This document shows, piece by piece, positions 23,541 through 31,449 of a stretch of 33,214 nt of DNA. Under the pieces are notes generated by a model that searched no databases, was not told the DNA's origin, and worked only from the letters and a program-made list of their open reading frames with translations. This DNA comes from an uncultured Eggerthellaceae bacterium (GTDB lineage: Bacteria; Actinomycetota; Coriobacteriia; Coriobacteriales; Eggerthellaceae): NCBI GenBank assembly GCA_934630485.1, contig CAKTWD010000005.1:1-33214 (forward strand), written 5' to 3'. Every line of letters starts with the position of its first letter. The stretch's first letter is position 1. Position numbers and translations under genes: made by a program.

Positions 23541-23571
23541 AATTAACAACGCTCAACCTTTCGGCTGAGCG
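23541..23571 (-). terminator. Terminator downstream of tRNA-Ser(GGA)
   Basis: CGCTCAACC and GGCTGAGCG (23550-23571, TTTC loop, one G-T pair) are followed on the minus strand by TTGTTAATTG. It lies between the two serine tRNA genes. Confidence 0.7.
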
Positions 23572-23582
23572 AGTGAAATTTC

Positions 23583-23674
23583 TGGCGGAGAGATGGGGAT
23601 TCGAACCCCAGATACGCTTTTGGCGCATACACGATTTCCAATCGTGCTCCTTCGGCCAGCTCGGACATCTCTCC
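23583..23674 (-). tRNA. tRNA-Ser (GGA)
   Basis: This class II tRNA has acceptor GGAGAGA paired with TCTCTCC, discriminator G and encoded CCA. The anticodon stem CACGA/TCGTG presents loop TTGGAAA with anticodon GGA, reading UCC and UCU. A long variable arm (GCGCCAAAAGCG region) confirms serine identity. Confidence 0.97.
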
Positions 23675-23717
23675 GCTTCTTCGTAATACCGCGTTTTTCG
23701 ATTCGCAGCGCGTACGT

Positions 23718-23746
23718 AGTATATAACAGCTAATACGATGCAACAA
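23718..23746 (-). promoter_or_regulatory. Promoter of tRNA-Ser(GGA)
   Basis: On the minus strand TTGTTG (23741-23746) and TATACT (23718-23723) are 17 bases apart. The promoter overlaps the last codons of the ABC ATPase gene and starts transcription about 37 bases before the tRNA. Confidence 0.65.
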
Positions 23747-24596
23747 GCGAATAATATTCATCCGTACAATTTATCTGCACAGGAATGTCGAAAAGCTTGG
23801 ACATCATTTCACCTGTAAGAATTTGCTTCTTGTCCCCATCTGCGAAAACGCTACCGTCACGAATCAAAAGCAAGCGATCGATTTCAGGGATGATGTCTTC
23901 GGGATAATGCGTGACAAGGACCACAGACTTGCGTTGCTGGGCCAAAATCCGCATGCTTCGACGCACATAGAACATGCCTTCGGGGTCGAGCCCCGTGCAA
24001 GGTTCGTCGAAAATCAAAGCATCGGGATCGTGCATGAGGGCGCGAGCTATAAGTACGCGGCGAGCTTGGCCTGTAGAAAGCGTCATAACGTCGCGCGAAG
24101 CCAAATCGTAGATGCCAAGCATCTTCATAGGGGCAATCGCACGCTCACGGGCATCATCGGCCGCCTCCGAAGAAACGGTCACGGGCAAACCGACCGTTCC
24201 CGTATAACCACCGGCAACGATATCGATCGCCGGCAGATGAACGCTGATCTCGCTCTGCATGCTGGACGATACGATTCCCAACGCACGACGAAGGTCGATG
24301 AGGGTAGCACGAGGGTTTCCCCTGAACAGTACAGGCGGGATATCGCGGTAGATCGGCATCATCTCGCGTGTCATCAGTTTGACGAAGGTTGATTTTCCAG
24401 CACCGTTCGGACCAAGAATGGCAATGTTCTCGCCTTCATCAAGCTGAAAGGAATCGACGCTCAAGAGCGTCTTGCCCTGGCGCTTAACTACGGCGTCGGT
24501 GATTTTAATAAAAGGAGGTGCCACGATGGCGGTCGTTTCGCCGCAAGCATCGATCTTGTCACGATCGGTTGAACCTTGCACTGCGAATGACTCCAT
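23730..24596 (-). CDS. ABC transporter ATP-binding protein, YlmA/ModF-like, without permease
   Basis: This 288-residue ABC ATPase has Walker A GPNGAGKST at 62-70, signature LSTGQARRVLIARAL at 173-187, Walker B ALIFDEP at 193-199 with a following CTGLDPEG D-loop, and the switch histidine in VLVTHYPEDI. The signature STGQ instead of SGGQ and the HYPEDIIPEIDRLLLI segment recall the YlmA and ModF group, which are also often found without a membrane partner. The first ~28 residues are an extension before the core. It begins 27 bases after the foldase gene on the same strand; no permease is in the window. Role unknown, possibly metal or oxyanion related. Confidence 0.82.
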   Translation of the reverse strand: MESFAVQGSTDRDKIDACGETTAIVAPPFIKITDAVVKRQGKTLLSVDSFQLDEGENIAILGPNGAGKSTFVKLMTREMMPIYRDIPPVLFRGNPRATLIDLRRALGIVSSSMQSEISVHLPAIDIVAGGYTGTVGLPVTVSSEAADDARERAIAPMKMLGIYDLASRDVMTLSTGQARRVLIARALMHDPDALIFDEPCTGLDPEGMFYVRRSMRILAQQRKSVVLVTHYPEDIIPEIDRLLLIRDGSVFADGDKKQILTGEMMSKLFDIPVQINCTDEYYSLVASY

Positions 24597-24623
24597 GGCG
24601 GCACCCGTCTTTCTTTATCGAGT

Positions 24624-25760
24624 TTATTTAGAAGCAGCGCTATCCTCGGTAGCCCCGCCGTCCTCGGCAGCGGACTCGTCGGAAGAGGCTTCAGCATCAG
24701 AGGTATCGGTCGAATCGGCTGCGTACTTGCTCATGTCAACGTTGTACGACAGATCCTTGGGCATGTCGTTGATTACGATATTCGCGTTTTCACGCTGCTC
24801 GGCGACCCAATTCTGAAAATCGGTCTGACCTTGGCTGGACTTCAGCATCTGCTTGATGGTGCTTTGGAATTCCGCAGGCAGGGAGTCATAGGTGACGGTT
24901 TCCCCGTCTGCAGGCTGGAACACATCGGTGCATTTGATGATGTGGATGCCATACTGGCTGGTGATCAAACCGCTGACCTGGTCCTTCGAAAGAGCAGAGA
25001 GCGCGGTGGTGTACTCGGAGACGAATGAGCTGAGCTTATCCCAGCCAACATTACCGCCATCGCTTGCGCTGCCGGTATCGGTGGAGTACTGCTTTGCAGC
25101 ATCCTCGAAAGAGATCTCACCGCTGTTAATCTGATCAAGAACCTTCTGAGCGGTCTCGGTGTCGGTTGCGGCGAAAAGGATGTGCGAAGACTTCTTCGCG
25201 CCCTTGAAGTAAGACGAATACATGGTCGCGTAAGAGCTCAAGGTGTCGGCGCTCAGGGAATCGTCGGTGACAGCGTCGGCGAACGTCTGAGTGAGCTTCT
25301 GGGTGATGAGCGACTCCTTGATGCGCTCGCGATAAGTTTTCTCGGAGAAACCGGCATCCTTCAAGGCGCTCTGCCAGGCATCGTCGCTGGAGTAGTTGGC
25401 CTTCATCTGATTGACGTACTGGTCAACTTCGCTTTCCTCGACAGTGACGCCCTTGTCGGCGGCACCCTGCTCGGCCAAAGCCTGATCAATATAGGAATCG
25501 ATCATCTGGCTGCGAACCGATTCGGGGGTCATGCCGTTCTGAGCGAGGAACTTGCCCCAGGAATCCTCATCCTCAAGACCGTAGTTTGCGCGAACTGCTT
25601 CAACTGAAGCGGTCACGTCAGACTCGAGGATCTTGGTATCGTTAACGGTTGCCGCAACTTTATCGCCCGAAGCGGAACCCGAACATGCCGTAAGGCCGAG
25701 GCAACAAGCGAACGCGAATGCGCCAGCAACAACAGCAGAAGCGATCTTGGAGGATTTCAT
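24624..25760 (-). CDS. Parvulin-type peptidylprolyl isomerase lipoprotein (PrsA/SurA-like)
   Basis: This secreted, membrane-anchored foldase has 378 residues from ATG 25758-25760. A lipoprotein signal (MKSSKIASAVVAGAFAFACCLGLTAC) puts the lipidated Cys at residue 26. Residues 33-180 form a SurA/trigger-like helical chaperone region. Residues 190-280 are a PpiC rotamase domain (SSHILFAATD, SFEDAAKQYSTDTGSASDGGNVGW, GIHIIKCTD). The C-terminus is an acidic Ser/Glu/Asp tail. The frame open to 25889 adds 43 residues before the signal and is rejected. AAGGAA lies about 10 bases upstream of the start. It would help fold exported proteins outside the cytoplasmic membrane. The ABC ATPase gene follows closely. 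Confidence 0.92.
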   Translation of the reverse strand: MKSSKIASAVVAGAFAFACCLGLTACSGSASGDKVAATVNDTKILESDVTASVEAVRANYGLEDEDSWGKFLAQNGMTPESVRSQMIDSYIDQALAEQGAADKGVTVEESEVDQYVNQMKANYSSDDAWQSALKDAGFSEKTYRERIKESLITQKLTQTFADAVTDDSLSADTLSSYATMYSSYFKGAKKSSHILFAATDTETAQKVLDQINSGEISFEDAAKQYSTDTGSASDGGNVGWDKLSSFVSEYTTALSALSKDQVSGLITSQYGIHIIKCTDVFQPADGETVTYDSLPAEFQSTIKQMLKSSQGQTDFQNWVAEQRENANIVINDMPKDLSYNVDMSKYAADSTDTSDAEASSDESAAEDGGATEDSAASK

Positions 25761-25887
25761 ACAGGCATGTTCCTTCGTTTGAATGTTTGAAGTACGTTTC
25801 CGAACCAAGTTACGCGGATTTAAACGCAATGCCGCGACTGTTTCGCTGTGGATTTTCGCACACTGGCTGATGCTGGTTTCCCTTTGC

Positions 25888-25916
25888 ACAATATGGCTAC
25901 ACTCGATTCATAACAA
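25888..25916 (-). promoter_or_regulatory. Candidate promoter of the foldase gene
   Basis: On the minus strand TTGTTA (25911-25916) and TATTGT (25888-25893) are 17 bases apart, each 4 of 6 to consensus. The leader would be about 120 bases. Confidence 0.4.
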
Positions 25917-26066
25917 ACGAATCGGCAAGCTGCGCACGGTGGGCTCTATGCCTGAAACAGCGTGCAGATCGACGCATTCCTGATGCGCGAGCCGCCGTCA
26001 GGTCGATGCGGCCACCGTGCATAAACGCCCGCCCGATCGAACAACCGCCTGTCTAATCCATGCATG
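25917..26066. other. Rest of the foldase-typA intergenic region, nothing recognised
   Basis: The gene-free stretch 25761-26146 holds the promoter candidate and the typA terminator. The GC-rich sequence between them has no convincing open frame. It shows no match by eye to tmRNA, SRP RNA, 6S or RNase P signatures. Confidence 0.4.
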
Positions 26067-26096
26067 AAAAAGCCGCGCACCCGTTGGGCACGCGGC
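26067..26096 (-). terminator. Terminator downstream of typA
   Basis: GCCGCG-CA-CCC and GGG-CA-CGCGGC (26072-26096) form a stem with a 2-base internal loop, followed on the minus strand by TTTTT. It lies 50 bases after the typA stop. Confidence 0.75.
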
Positions 26097-26146
26097 CGAT
26101 TTTCATCCAATCGGTGATGGATTCTGATGGAACCCAACAACGTCGA

Positions 26147-27958
26147 TTATTTCTTGTTAGCCTTACGACGATCGGTTGCCGACAGCAAGCGCTTGCGCAT
26201 GCGGATCGACTGGGGAGTGACCTCGACCAACTCGTCGTCCTCGATGTACTCGAGAGCCTCTTCCAGCGTGAAAGTACGCGGCGGGGTAAGCTGAATGGCC
26301 TTGTCTGCGGTCGATGAGCGCTGGTTGCCCAGGTTCTTGGTCTTCTCGACGTTAACGACCATATCACCTTCCTTGGCAGACTCGCCGACGATCATGCCTT
26401 CGTAGCATTCGTCGCCAGGACCAACGAACAGACGGCCGCGTTCCTGAAGCGTATCAAGAGCGTAAGCAACAGCTTTGCCGGTGGACATCGCGATCATGCC
26501 GCCGTTCTTGCGGCCGGTCATCTCGCCGGAGTACGGACCGTACTCGCGGAAGTGATGGAACAGGATAGCCTCGCCGTGCGTGGCGTTCAGGATGCGGGTC
26601 TTCAGGCCCATCGTGCCACGGGACGGAATGCTGAACACAAGGTGGGTGGTGTTCTCGTCGGACGCCATGTCCTCCATGATGCCGCCAGCGGTACCCATAA
26701 CCTCGATGGCCTTGCCCGAGTAATCGTTGGGAACGTCAACGGTGGCTTCCTCGATAGGCTCGAGCTTCTGACCGTTCTCGTCGATCTTGTAAACGACCTG
26801 CGGACGACCAACCTGGAATTCGAAGCCCTCACGGCGCATGGTTTCCATGAGAACGGACAGGTGAAGAACGCCACGACCCGCCACGCGAACGCCGGACTTG
26901 TCCTCGGTTTCATCGATGCGCATGGAGATGTTGCTCTCCTTCTCGCGCATGAGACGCTCTTTCAGCTGACGAGCGCCGACGATGTCGCCCTCGCGACCGA
27001 CAAGCGGGCTGGTGGAAGCCTCGAAAACAACGGCCATGGTGGGTTCTTCAACAGCGATGGGCTTCATCTCGACGGGATTCTCGGGATCGGTGATGACGTC
27101 TCCGATGTCGGCGTCTTCGATACCGATAACAGCAACGATGTCGCCAGCCGAAGCCTCGGGAACCTCAACCTTGCCAAGCTTGTCGAAGGTGTAAACCTTG
27201 CGGATCTGAGCGGTGTACGGCTCGTCGTCGGGCCTCACAACCAAAACCTGCTGCTTTTCGCGAATCGTGCCGATGTGAAGACGACCGACGCCGATACGGC
27301 CCTCGTAGCTGCTGTGGTCGACAGTGCAAACCTGAAGAGCGACCGGGCCCTCGGGATCGACATCAGGAGCGGGGATTTCCTTGAGAATCGTGTCGAGCAA
27401 CGGAACCATGTCCATGTTGCCGTCGTTGGCCTCGTAACGGGCATAGCCGTTAACGGCAGAAGCGTAGATGACGGGGAAGTCAAGCTGCTCGTCGGAAGCG
27501 CCAAGTTCGACCATCAGGTCGAACACCTTGTCGACGGCACCTTCTGGGTCGGCGTTGGGACGGTCGATCTTGTTCACGACGACGACGATGCGCAAGCCGC
27601 ATTCCAAAGCATGGGACAGAACGAAACGCGTCTGAGGCTTGGGGCCCTCGTAAGCGTCAACGATGAGCAGTGCGCCATCGGCCATGTTCAGAACGCGCTC
27701 GACCTCGCCGCCGAAGTCGGCATGGCCAGGGGTGTCGATGACGTTGATCTTCACGCCCTTGTAAGAAATAGCAATGTTCTTGGAAAGGATGGTGATGCCG
27801 CGCTCACGTTCCTGATCGTTCGAGTCCAGAACGCGTTCCTGGACTTCCTGATTCTCACGGAATGCGTGAGAGGCCCACAGAAGACGGTCAACCAGGGTGG
27901 TTTTGCCGTGATCAACGTGGGCGATGATTGCAACGTTGCGCAAATTCTCTTGCTTCAC
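26147..27958 (-). CDS. typA: Translational GTPase TypA/BipA
   Basis: This 603-residue ribosome-associated GTPase is involved in 50S assembly and stress adaptation. G1 is AHVDHGKTT at residues 14-22; DRERGITI-type switch (DQERERGITILSKNIAI), G3 DTPGHADFGGE and G4 NKIDRP follow. The EF-G-like domains and the TypA-specific C-terminal part (MTGRKNGGMIAMSTGKAVAYALDTLQERGRLFVGPGDECYEGMIVGE) complete it. Length is standard. The start is GTG 27956-27958 with AGGGAAG upstream. It is 41 bases after the J-domain gene, probably co-transcribed, and has its own terminator. Confidence 0.97.
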   Translation of the reverse strand: MKQENLRNVAIIAHVDHGKTTLVDRLLWASHAFRENQEVQERVLDSNDQERERGITILSKNIAISYKGVKINVIDTPGHADFGGEVERVLNMADGALLIVDAYEGPKPQTRFVLSHALECGLRIVVVVNKIDRPNADPEGAVDKVFDLMVELGASDEQLDFPVIYASAVNGYARYEANDGNMDMVPLLDTILKEIPAPDVDPEGPVALQVCTVDHSSYEGRIGVGRLHIGTIREKQQVLVVRPDDEPYTAQIRKVYTFDKLGKVEVPEASAGDIVAVIGIEDADIGDVITDPENPVEMKPIAVEEPTMAVVFEASTSPLVGREGDIVGARQLKERLMREKESNISMRIDETEDKSGVRVAGRGVLHLSVLMETMRREGFEFQVGRPQVVYKIDENGQKLEPIEEATVDVPNDYSGKAIEVMGTAGGIMEDMASDENTTHLVFSIPSRGTMGLKTRILNATHGEAILFHHFREYGPYSGEMTGRKNGGMIAMSTGKAVAYALDTLQERGRLFVGPGDECYEGMIVGESAKEGDMVVNVEKTKNLGNQRSSTADKAIQLTPPRTFTLEEALEYIEDDELVEVTPQSIRMRKRLLSATDRRKANKK

Positions 27959-27999
27959 TCTTGCTTCTTCCCTTCGATGTTTTGACTTAGCCGCGCGCC

Positions 28000-28536
28000 T
28001 TAAGCCATCTCGTTCTCGATGGCGGCCTTCTCTTTTTTGATCGAATCGAGATTCTCGTTAATGGTGTTGATGGTCTTTTGCGAGGATATCACCTGAACCA
28101 CCCCCCACACCGCCGCAGCCGATGCGATGGCTGCGATAGCTGGAATTCTCCGCAAAGCAAGGCACAGCGCAGCACCCGCGAGAAACATGATCGCGCCGTT
28201 TCTGCGCTCATCGCTTGCGTAATCTCGCTGCTTGATAAGCTGCGTTCGGGCAGCTGCCAAACCGGCAAGCTGGGCCTCGCGAATAGAGTCGTAGGCGTTC
28301 GAAGAACGGGATGATTTTGACGACGCCGTGTCAGACGATGCCGACTTTCCCGTCAGGCAGTCGTAAGCCTCCTGCAAGTTTTTGAACTGCTCGGTCGCAC
28401 GTTCTTGCAACTTTTTGTTGGACGCGAATCTGTCGGGATGCAATATTTGGGCGGTTTCACGATAGGCAGCTTTGATTTCGTCCGGGGTTGCATCTTCCCC
28501 CAGGCCAAGCATGCGCAGCGCTTCCGATCGCTTCAT
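28000..28536 (-). CDS. Membrane-anchored J-domain protein
   Basis: This 178-residue protein starts at ATG 28534-28536 with GAGGAA upstream; the frame open to 28593 adds 19 unrelated residues. Residues 4-62 form a J domain with the essential HPD at 33-35 (YRETAQILHPDRF), which stimulates DnaK ATPase. A Ser-rich linker follows, then two hydrophobic segments at about 115-150 (GAIMFLAGAALCLAL and IAAIASAAAVWGVVQVI), and a charged coiled-coil tail (NENLDSIKKEKAAIENEM). It lacks the zinc and substrate domains of DnaJ, so it probably recruits DnaK to a particular membrane site or partner. It precedes typA on the same strand. Confidence 0.85.
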   Translation of the reverse strand: MKRSEALRMLGLGEDATPDEIKAAYRETAQILHPDRFASNKKLQERATEQFKNLQEAYDCLTGKSASSDTASSKSSRSSNAYDSIREAQLAGLAAARTQLIKQRDYASDERRNGAIMFLAGAALCLALRRIPAIAAIASAAAVWGVVQVISSQKTINTINENLDSIKKEKAAIENEMA

Positions 28537-28748
28537 GATTCCTCGTTTCACCTCGATGATTCCTGAAATCCTATCACGGCTAGGCAGACGCAATGATCAA
28601 TCCTTGCTGGATACGCGAAATCATCTGTTGGATTCGTGGTGCGGAACGGGAGCAAACCGCTGTTGTGTTCTTGTCAGAACCTCCAAAATTCAAACCTATT
28701 CGGTGTCAAGTGGTAATCCTATGCTTTCCGTTGGAAAGTGCAGATAAA

Positions 28749-28792
28749 TTGGCAGGCGGATTTTCAGCGCGGTACCATTCTGCATTGGTATC
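28749..28792 (+). promoter_or_regulatory. Promoter and overlapping inverted repeat for HemN-like gene 2
   Basis: TTGGCA (28749-28754) and TACCAT (28773-28778) are 18 bases apart, giving a start near 28785 and a leader of about 35 bases. GGTACCA (28771-28777) and TGGTATC (28786-28792) make an inverted repeat with one mismatch across the -10 and start site, a place suited to a repressor. The remaining divergent gap to the J-domain gene shows nothing else. Confidence 0.45.
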
Positions 28793-28819
28793 AAAACTCA
28801 TCACAAGGGGAGAGAACTC

Positions 28820-30157
28820 GTGATCAGTGAACGCATGCTCACCACTATCGTTAAGAACATCGCGAATGGGCATTTGGTAATCAATCCCACCAGCGAAACG
28901 CATTTGCCAGAACCTAAAGACGGCGAGAAGTACATGCTGTATTTGCACGTTCCGTTCTGTGAGGTTCTTTGTCCTTACTGCAGCTTCAACCGATACAAGC
29001 TACGCGAGGACGTGGCCCACCGCTATTTCGAGAACATGCGCAAGGAAATGCTCATGTTGGTTGACCTTGGCTACGACTTCGAAACGCTGTATTTCGGCGG
29101 CGGCACGCCAACCATCCTGCTTGACGAGCTATGCAAGACCATCGACCTTGCGCGCGACAAGTTCCCGTCAGTCAACGAGGTAGCGGTTGAAACCAACCCC
29201 AATCACCTCACCCAGCCGTGGCTTTCCGAGCTGAAGGGCCGCGTACAGCGCATGTCCGTTGGCGTTCAAAGCTTCGACGACAATCTGCTTAAGCAGATGG
29301 ATCGATACAACAAGTACGGCAGCGGTGCCCAAATCATGGAGCGCATCGGTGAGGCGCTTCCTTACTTCGACTCGCTGAACGTCGACATGATCTTCAATTT
29401 CCCTTCTCAAACTGAGGAGATCCTTGCCAACGACATCGAGATGATCAAGAAGTGCGGCTGCCGCCAAACCACGTTCTCGCCGCTTTACGTCTCGTCGTGC
29501 ACGACCAAGAAAATGGCCGAGAAGCTTGGCAAGATGAACTATAACCGTGAGTTCGGCATGTACAAGATGCTCGACGAAGGGCTGACAGGCGGTCAGAACC
29601 CGGCATTCAAGCGCGAAACCGTTTGGACCTTCAACCGATTGAACGAAAACGGCGTTCAAGACATTGAGCTTCCTGCCGAAGAAGTGCAGACCTCGTATGA
29701 CGAGTATCCCAGCATCGGCAGCGGATCCATCTCGCACCTCAACGGCGGCGTGTATGTGAACACGTTCAGCCTTGAAGAGTACAACAAGACCATCGAGAGC
29801 GGGCGCATGTCCATCATGGGCAAAATGGCGCTTTCACCTCGCGACCACATGCGTTACTGCTTTCTTTTGGGGTTGTACACTCTTCGCTTTGACAAGCAGA
29901 AGTTCAAGGACCTGTTCGGCAAGAGCATCGAGAGCGCACTCCCTATCGAGATGGCATTCATGCGCGCGAACCACGCCTTCGCCGTCGACGATGCGGATTG
30001 CTTGATCCCCTCGGAAAAAGGTCGCTACTTGACGTTGGTTATGTACCGTCAATTCCTCAGCGGTATGAACAACTTGCGCGACCAAGCTCGTAAGGCGCTT
30101 GACGGCCCAGAACGCGAGCTAGCGTTTGAAGACGGTGCTCGTATCCAGTTGGATTAA
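28820..30157 (+). CDS. HemN/HemW-like radical SAM protein, copy 2
   Basis: This 445-residue radical SAM enzyme is paralogous to 11340-12695 from the first residue (both open MISER) to near the end. CEVLCPYC places the cluster cysteines at 47, 51 and 54, followed by LYFGGGTPT, ETNPNHLTQ, VGVQSFDDNLLKQMDRYNKYGS and VDMIFNFPSQTEE. The residue pattern after the cluster (S-F) is HemW/HutW-like. The start is GTG 28820-28822 with AGGGGAG about 7 bases upstream. Unlike copy 1 it is a single gene with its own promoter, putative operator and terminator, so it is probably regulated. Function could be haem-related or on another tetrapyrrole; not decidable here. Confidence 0.82.
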   Translation: MISERMLTTIVKNIANGHLVINPTSETHLPEPKDGEKYMLYLHVPFCEVLCPYCSFNRYKLREDVAHRYFENMRKEMLMLVDLGYDFETLYFGGGTPTILLDELCKTIDLARDKFPSVNEVAVETNPNHLTQPWLSELKGRVQRMSVGVQSFDDNLLKQMDRYNKYGSGAQIMERIGEALPYFDSLNVDMIFNFPSQTEEILANDIEMIKKCGCRQTTFSPLYVSSCTTKKMAEKLGKMNYNREFGMYKMLDEGLTGGQNPAFKRETVWTFNRLNENGVQDIELPAEEVQTSYDEYPSIGSGSISHLNGGVYVNTFSLEEYNKTIESGRMSIMGKMALSPRDHMRYCFLLGLYTLRFDKQKFKDLFGKSIESALPIEMAFMRANHAFAVDDADCLIPSEKGRYLTLVMYRQFLSGMNNLRDQARKALDGPERELAFEDGARIQLD

Positions 30158-30194
30158 CCTTTGCACTTAGATCGCATTTCAGAGCTGATGAAGC

Positions 30195-30233
30195 GGGCCC
30201 TTTCGCCTGGTTGGCGAAAGGACCCGAACTTTT
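30195..30233. terminator. Terminator between HemN-like gene 2 and the lipoprotein gene
   Basis: GGG-C-CCTTTCGCC and GGCGAAAGG-A-CCC (30195-30225) form a long stem with one mismatch, followed by GAACTTTT on the plus strand. It lies between convergent genes and may serve both. Confidence 0.8.
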
Positions 30234-30252
30234 AACGATATCTATCCGTCGT

Positions 30253-30921
30253 TTATTTCTTATCTTCCCAAAGTTTCAGGTTATTGTCGCTGGTGAACTT
30301 CTCGACGGTCGTGTCCATACCGGCCTTGTGAGCAGTCTCATAGTCAGTCGCGAACTCCGCACCCTCAAGGAAGGCCTTAACTGCCGCATCATCAAGCGTC
30401 GTCTCATACAGAGTCACTTCAGCGTATAGACCGTCGGCGATGTCAGTGTACATAACAACACTAGGCTGCTTGTTCCACGTGAAATCAAGCGTCTTCCAGG
30501 TGTACTTGCCAAGCTTCACGTCCTGACCGGCCGTATACTTGTCCTTGGCGGCCTTCTTGTCGAACTGCTCCTGGGCAGTACCATCGTCAATCTCGACGTC
30601 AACAAGCTTGTTGGAGTTCTCGATGTTACGGAACTCAACGATGTTCAGCGGAGACTCCTTGCCATTGGGACCCCACATTGCATAGCCCTCAGGCATCTCA
30701 GCCTTGAACATGTAGAAATCCGTGGCCTTGCTTGCGGCCGAAGCTGCAGAAGAAGCAGCGGAAGAAGCGCTTCCATTTGCTGCAGCGCTGGCTGCCGCAC
30801 TACCGCTTGATGCGGTGCTTCCGCTTGCTGCAGCCTGACCACCGCCACCACATGCGGTAAGTCCGAAGCAAAGAGCAAATGCCGAGGCCGCGATCATGAT
30901 GGTCTTAGTAATAGATTTCAT
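30253..30921 (-). CDS. Small secreted lipoprotein of unknown function
   Basis: This 222-residue protein has a lipoprotein signal (MKSITKTIMIAASAFALCFGLTAC), giving lipidated Cys24. A Gly/Ser/Ala-rich low-complexity linker at about 25-66 follows, then a globular domain with alternating strands (FYMFKAEMPEGYAMWG, LNIVEFRNIENSNKLVDVEIDDG, YTWKTLDFTWNKQPSVVMYTDI, LYAEVTLYETTLDDAAVKAFLEGAEF). The start chosen is the second Met, ATG 30919-30921, about 10 bases after AAGGAG. I do not recognise the domain. It sits outside the membrane, and nothing nearby indicates its role. Confidence 0.85.
   Translation of the reverse strand: MKSITKTIMIAASAFALCFGLTACGGGGQAAASGSTASSGSAAASAAANGSASSAASSAASAASKATDFYMFKAEMPEGYAMWGPNGKESPLNIVEFRNIENSNKLVDVEIDDGTAQEQFDKKAAKDKYTAGQDVKLGKYTWKTLDFTWNKQPSVVMYTDIADGLYAEVTLYETTLDDAAVKAFLEGAEFATDYETAHKAGMDTTVEKFTSDNNLKLWEDKK
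30471..30486. promoter_or_regulatory. Weak parS-like site inside the lipoprotein gene
   Basis: The 16 bases match TGTTTCACGTGAAACA at 13 positions and keep the central CACGTG. On its own it would not be reported; it lies 2.4 kb from the perfect core by gyrA. Confidence 0.25.
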
Positions 30922-31087
30922 GCGCTCCACTCCTTTTCTCATCGATCAGCGAAAGCTGATGGTTTCGCTAGCTGTTAACGTATTTCGAATCCAACCGAAA
31001 CAAAACCACGCAACGGCTCATTCTTATTACCGATTTGAACCCTCATGGCTATTTTTCTTAAAGAAGGGGATCTGATAAATTTCGGAG

Positions 31088-31116
31088 AGAAAAAGAAAAG
31101 CCGCCCGAAGGCGGCT
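31088..31116 (-). terminator. Terminator downstream of tRNA-Ala
   Basis: AGCCGCC and GGCGGCT (31099-31116) around a TTCG loop on the minus strand are followed by TTTCTTTTTCTC. Confidence 0.88.
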
Positions 31117-31124
31117 ACTACTTT

Positions 31125-31200
31125 TGGTGGAGCTTAAGGGGATCGAACCCTTGACCTCAGGCTTGCAAAGCCCGCGCTCTCCCAGCTGAGCTAAAGCCCC
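31125..31200 (-). tRNA. tRNA-Ala (TGC)
   Basis: Acceptor GGGGCTT pairs AAGCTCC, with discriminator A and encoded CCA. The D arm is GCTC...GAGC, and the anticodon loop TTTGCAA region gives TGC. The T arm is standard. It follows tRNA-Ile by 61 bases, with a hairpin between. Confidence 0.97.
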
Positions 31201-31211
31201 ATTTTTTAAAT

Positions 31212-31251
31212 AAACGCTCCACCGGCTAACTCGGCTCACGGTGGAGCGTTT
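31212..31251 (-). promoter_or_regulatory. 13-bp perfect hairpin between tRNA-Ile and tRNA-Ala
   Basis: Arms 31212-31224 and 31239-31251 are perfectly complementary with a 14-base loop. They sit about 10 bases from each tRNA. On the minus strand the tail is ATTTAAAA, a poor T-tract, so this is a weak terminator or a processing element. The arms contain GCTCCACC, identical to the tRNA-Ala 3' end, and its complement. Confidence 0.6.
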
Positions 31252-31261
31252 ATCAGTAAAA

Positions 31262-31338
<77 letters not shown>

Positions 31339-31356
31339 TTGAAAAAGTGCTTCGCT

Positions 31357-31385
31357 ATCATAACCCTAATAAAAAATTCCTGCAA
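31357..31385 (-). promoter_or_regulatory. Promoter of the tRNA-Ile/tRNA-Ala pair
   Basis: On the minus strand TTGCAG (31380-31385) and TATGAT (31357-31362) are 17 bases apart, with an A/T-rich spacer. The -10 is strong and the -35 weak. The leader would be about 12 bases. Confidence 0.55.
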
Positions 31386-31449
31386 GCACTAATTTCGATT
31401 TTTTGTCTTTTTCTTTCACATTGTGATGAATGGTCTACATAATCCCAGA

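Noticed and set aside
23543..23761. A 72-codon open frame on the minus strand
   Set aside because: It covers tRNA-Ser(GGA) entirely and has no independent support.
25917..26066. A structured RNA in the foldase-typA gap
   Set aside because: No conserved signature of tmRNA, SRP RNA, 6S RNA, RNase P or a riboswitch could be seen by eye.
26552..27985. A 477-codon open frame antisense to typA
   Set aside because: It is a shadow of a highly conserved gene with no start signal and no recognisable domain.
28593..28823. A 76-codon plus-strand frame before HemN-like gene 2
   Set aside because: It has no ribosome binding site, a Cys/Trp-rich odd composition, and overlaps the promoter of the next gene.
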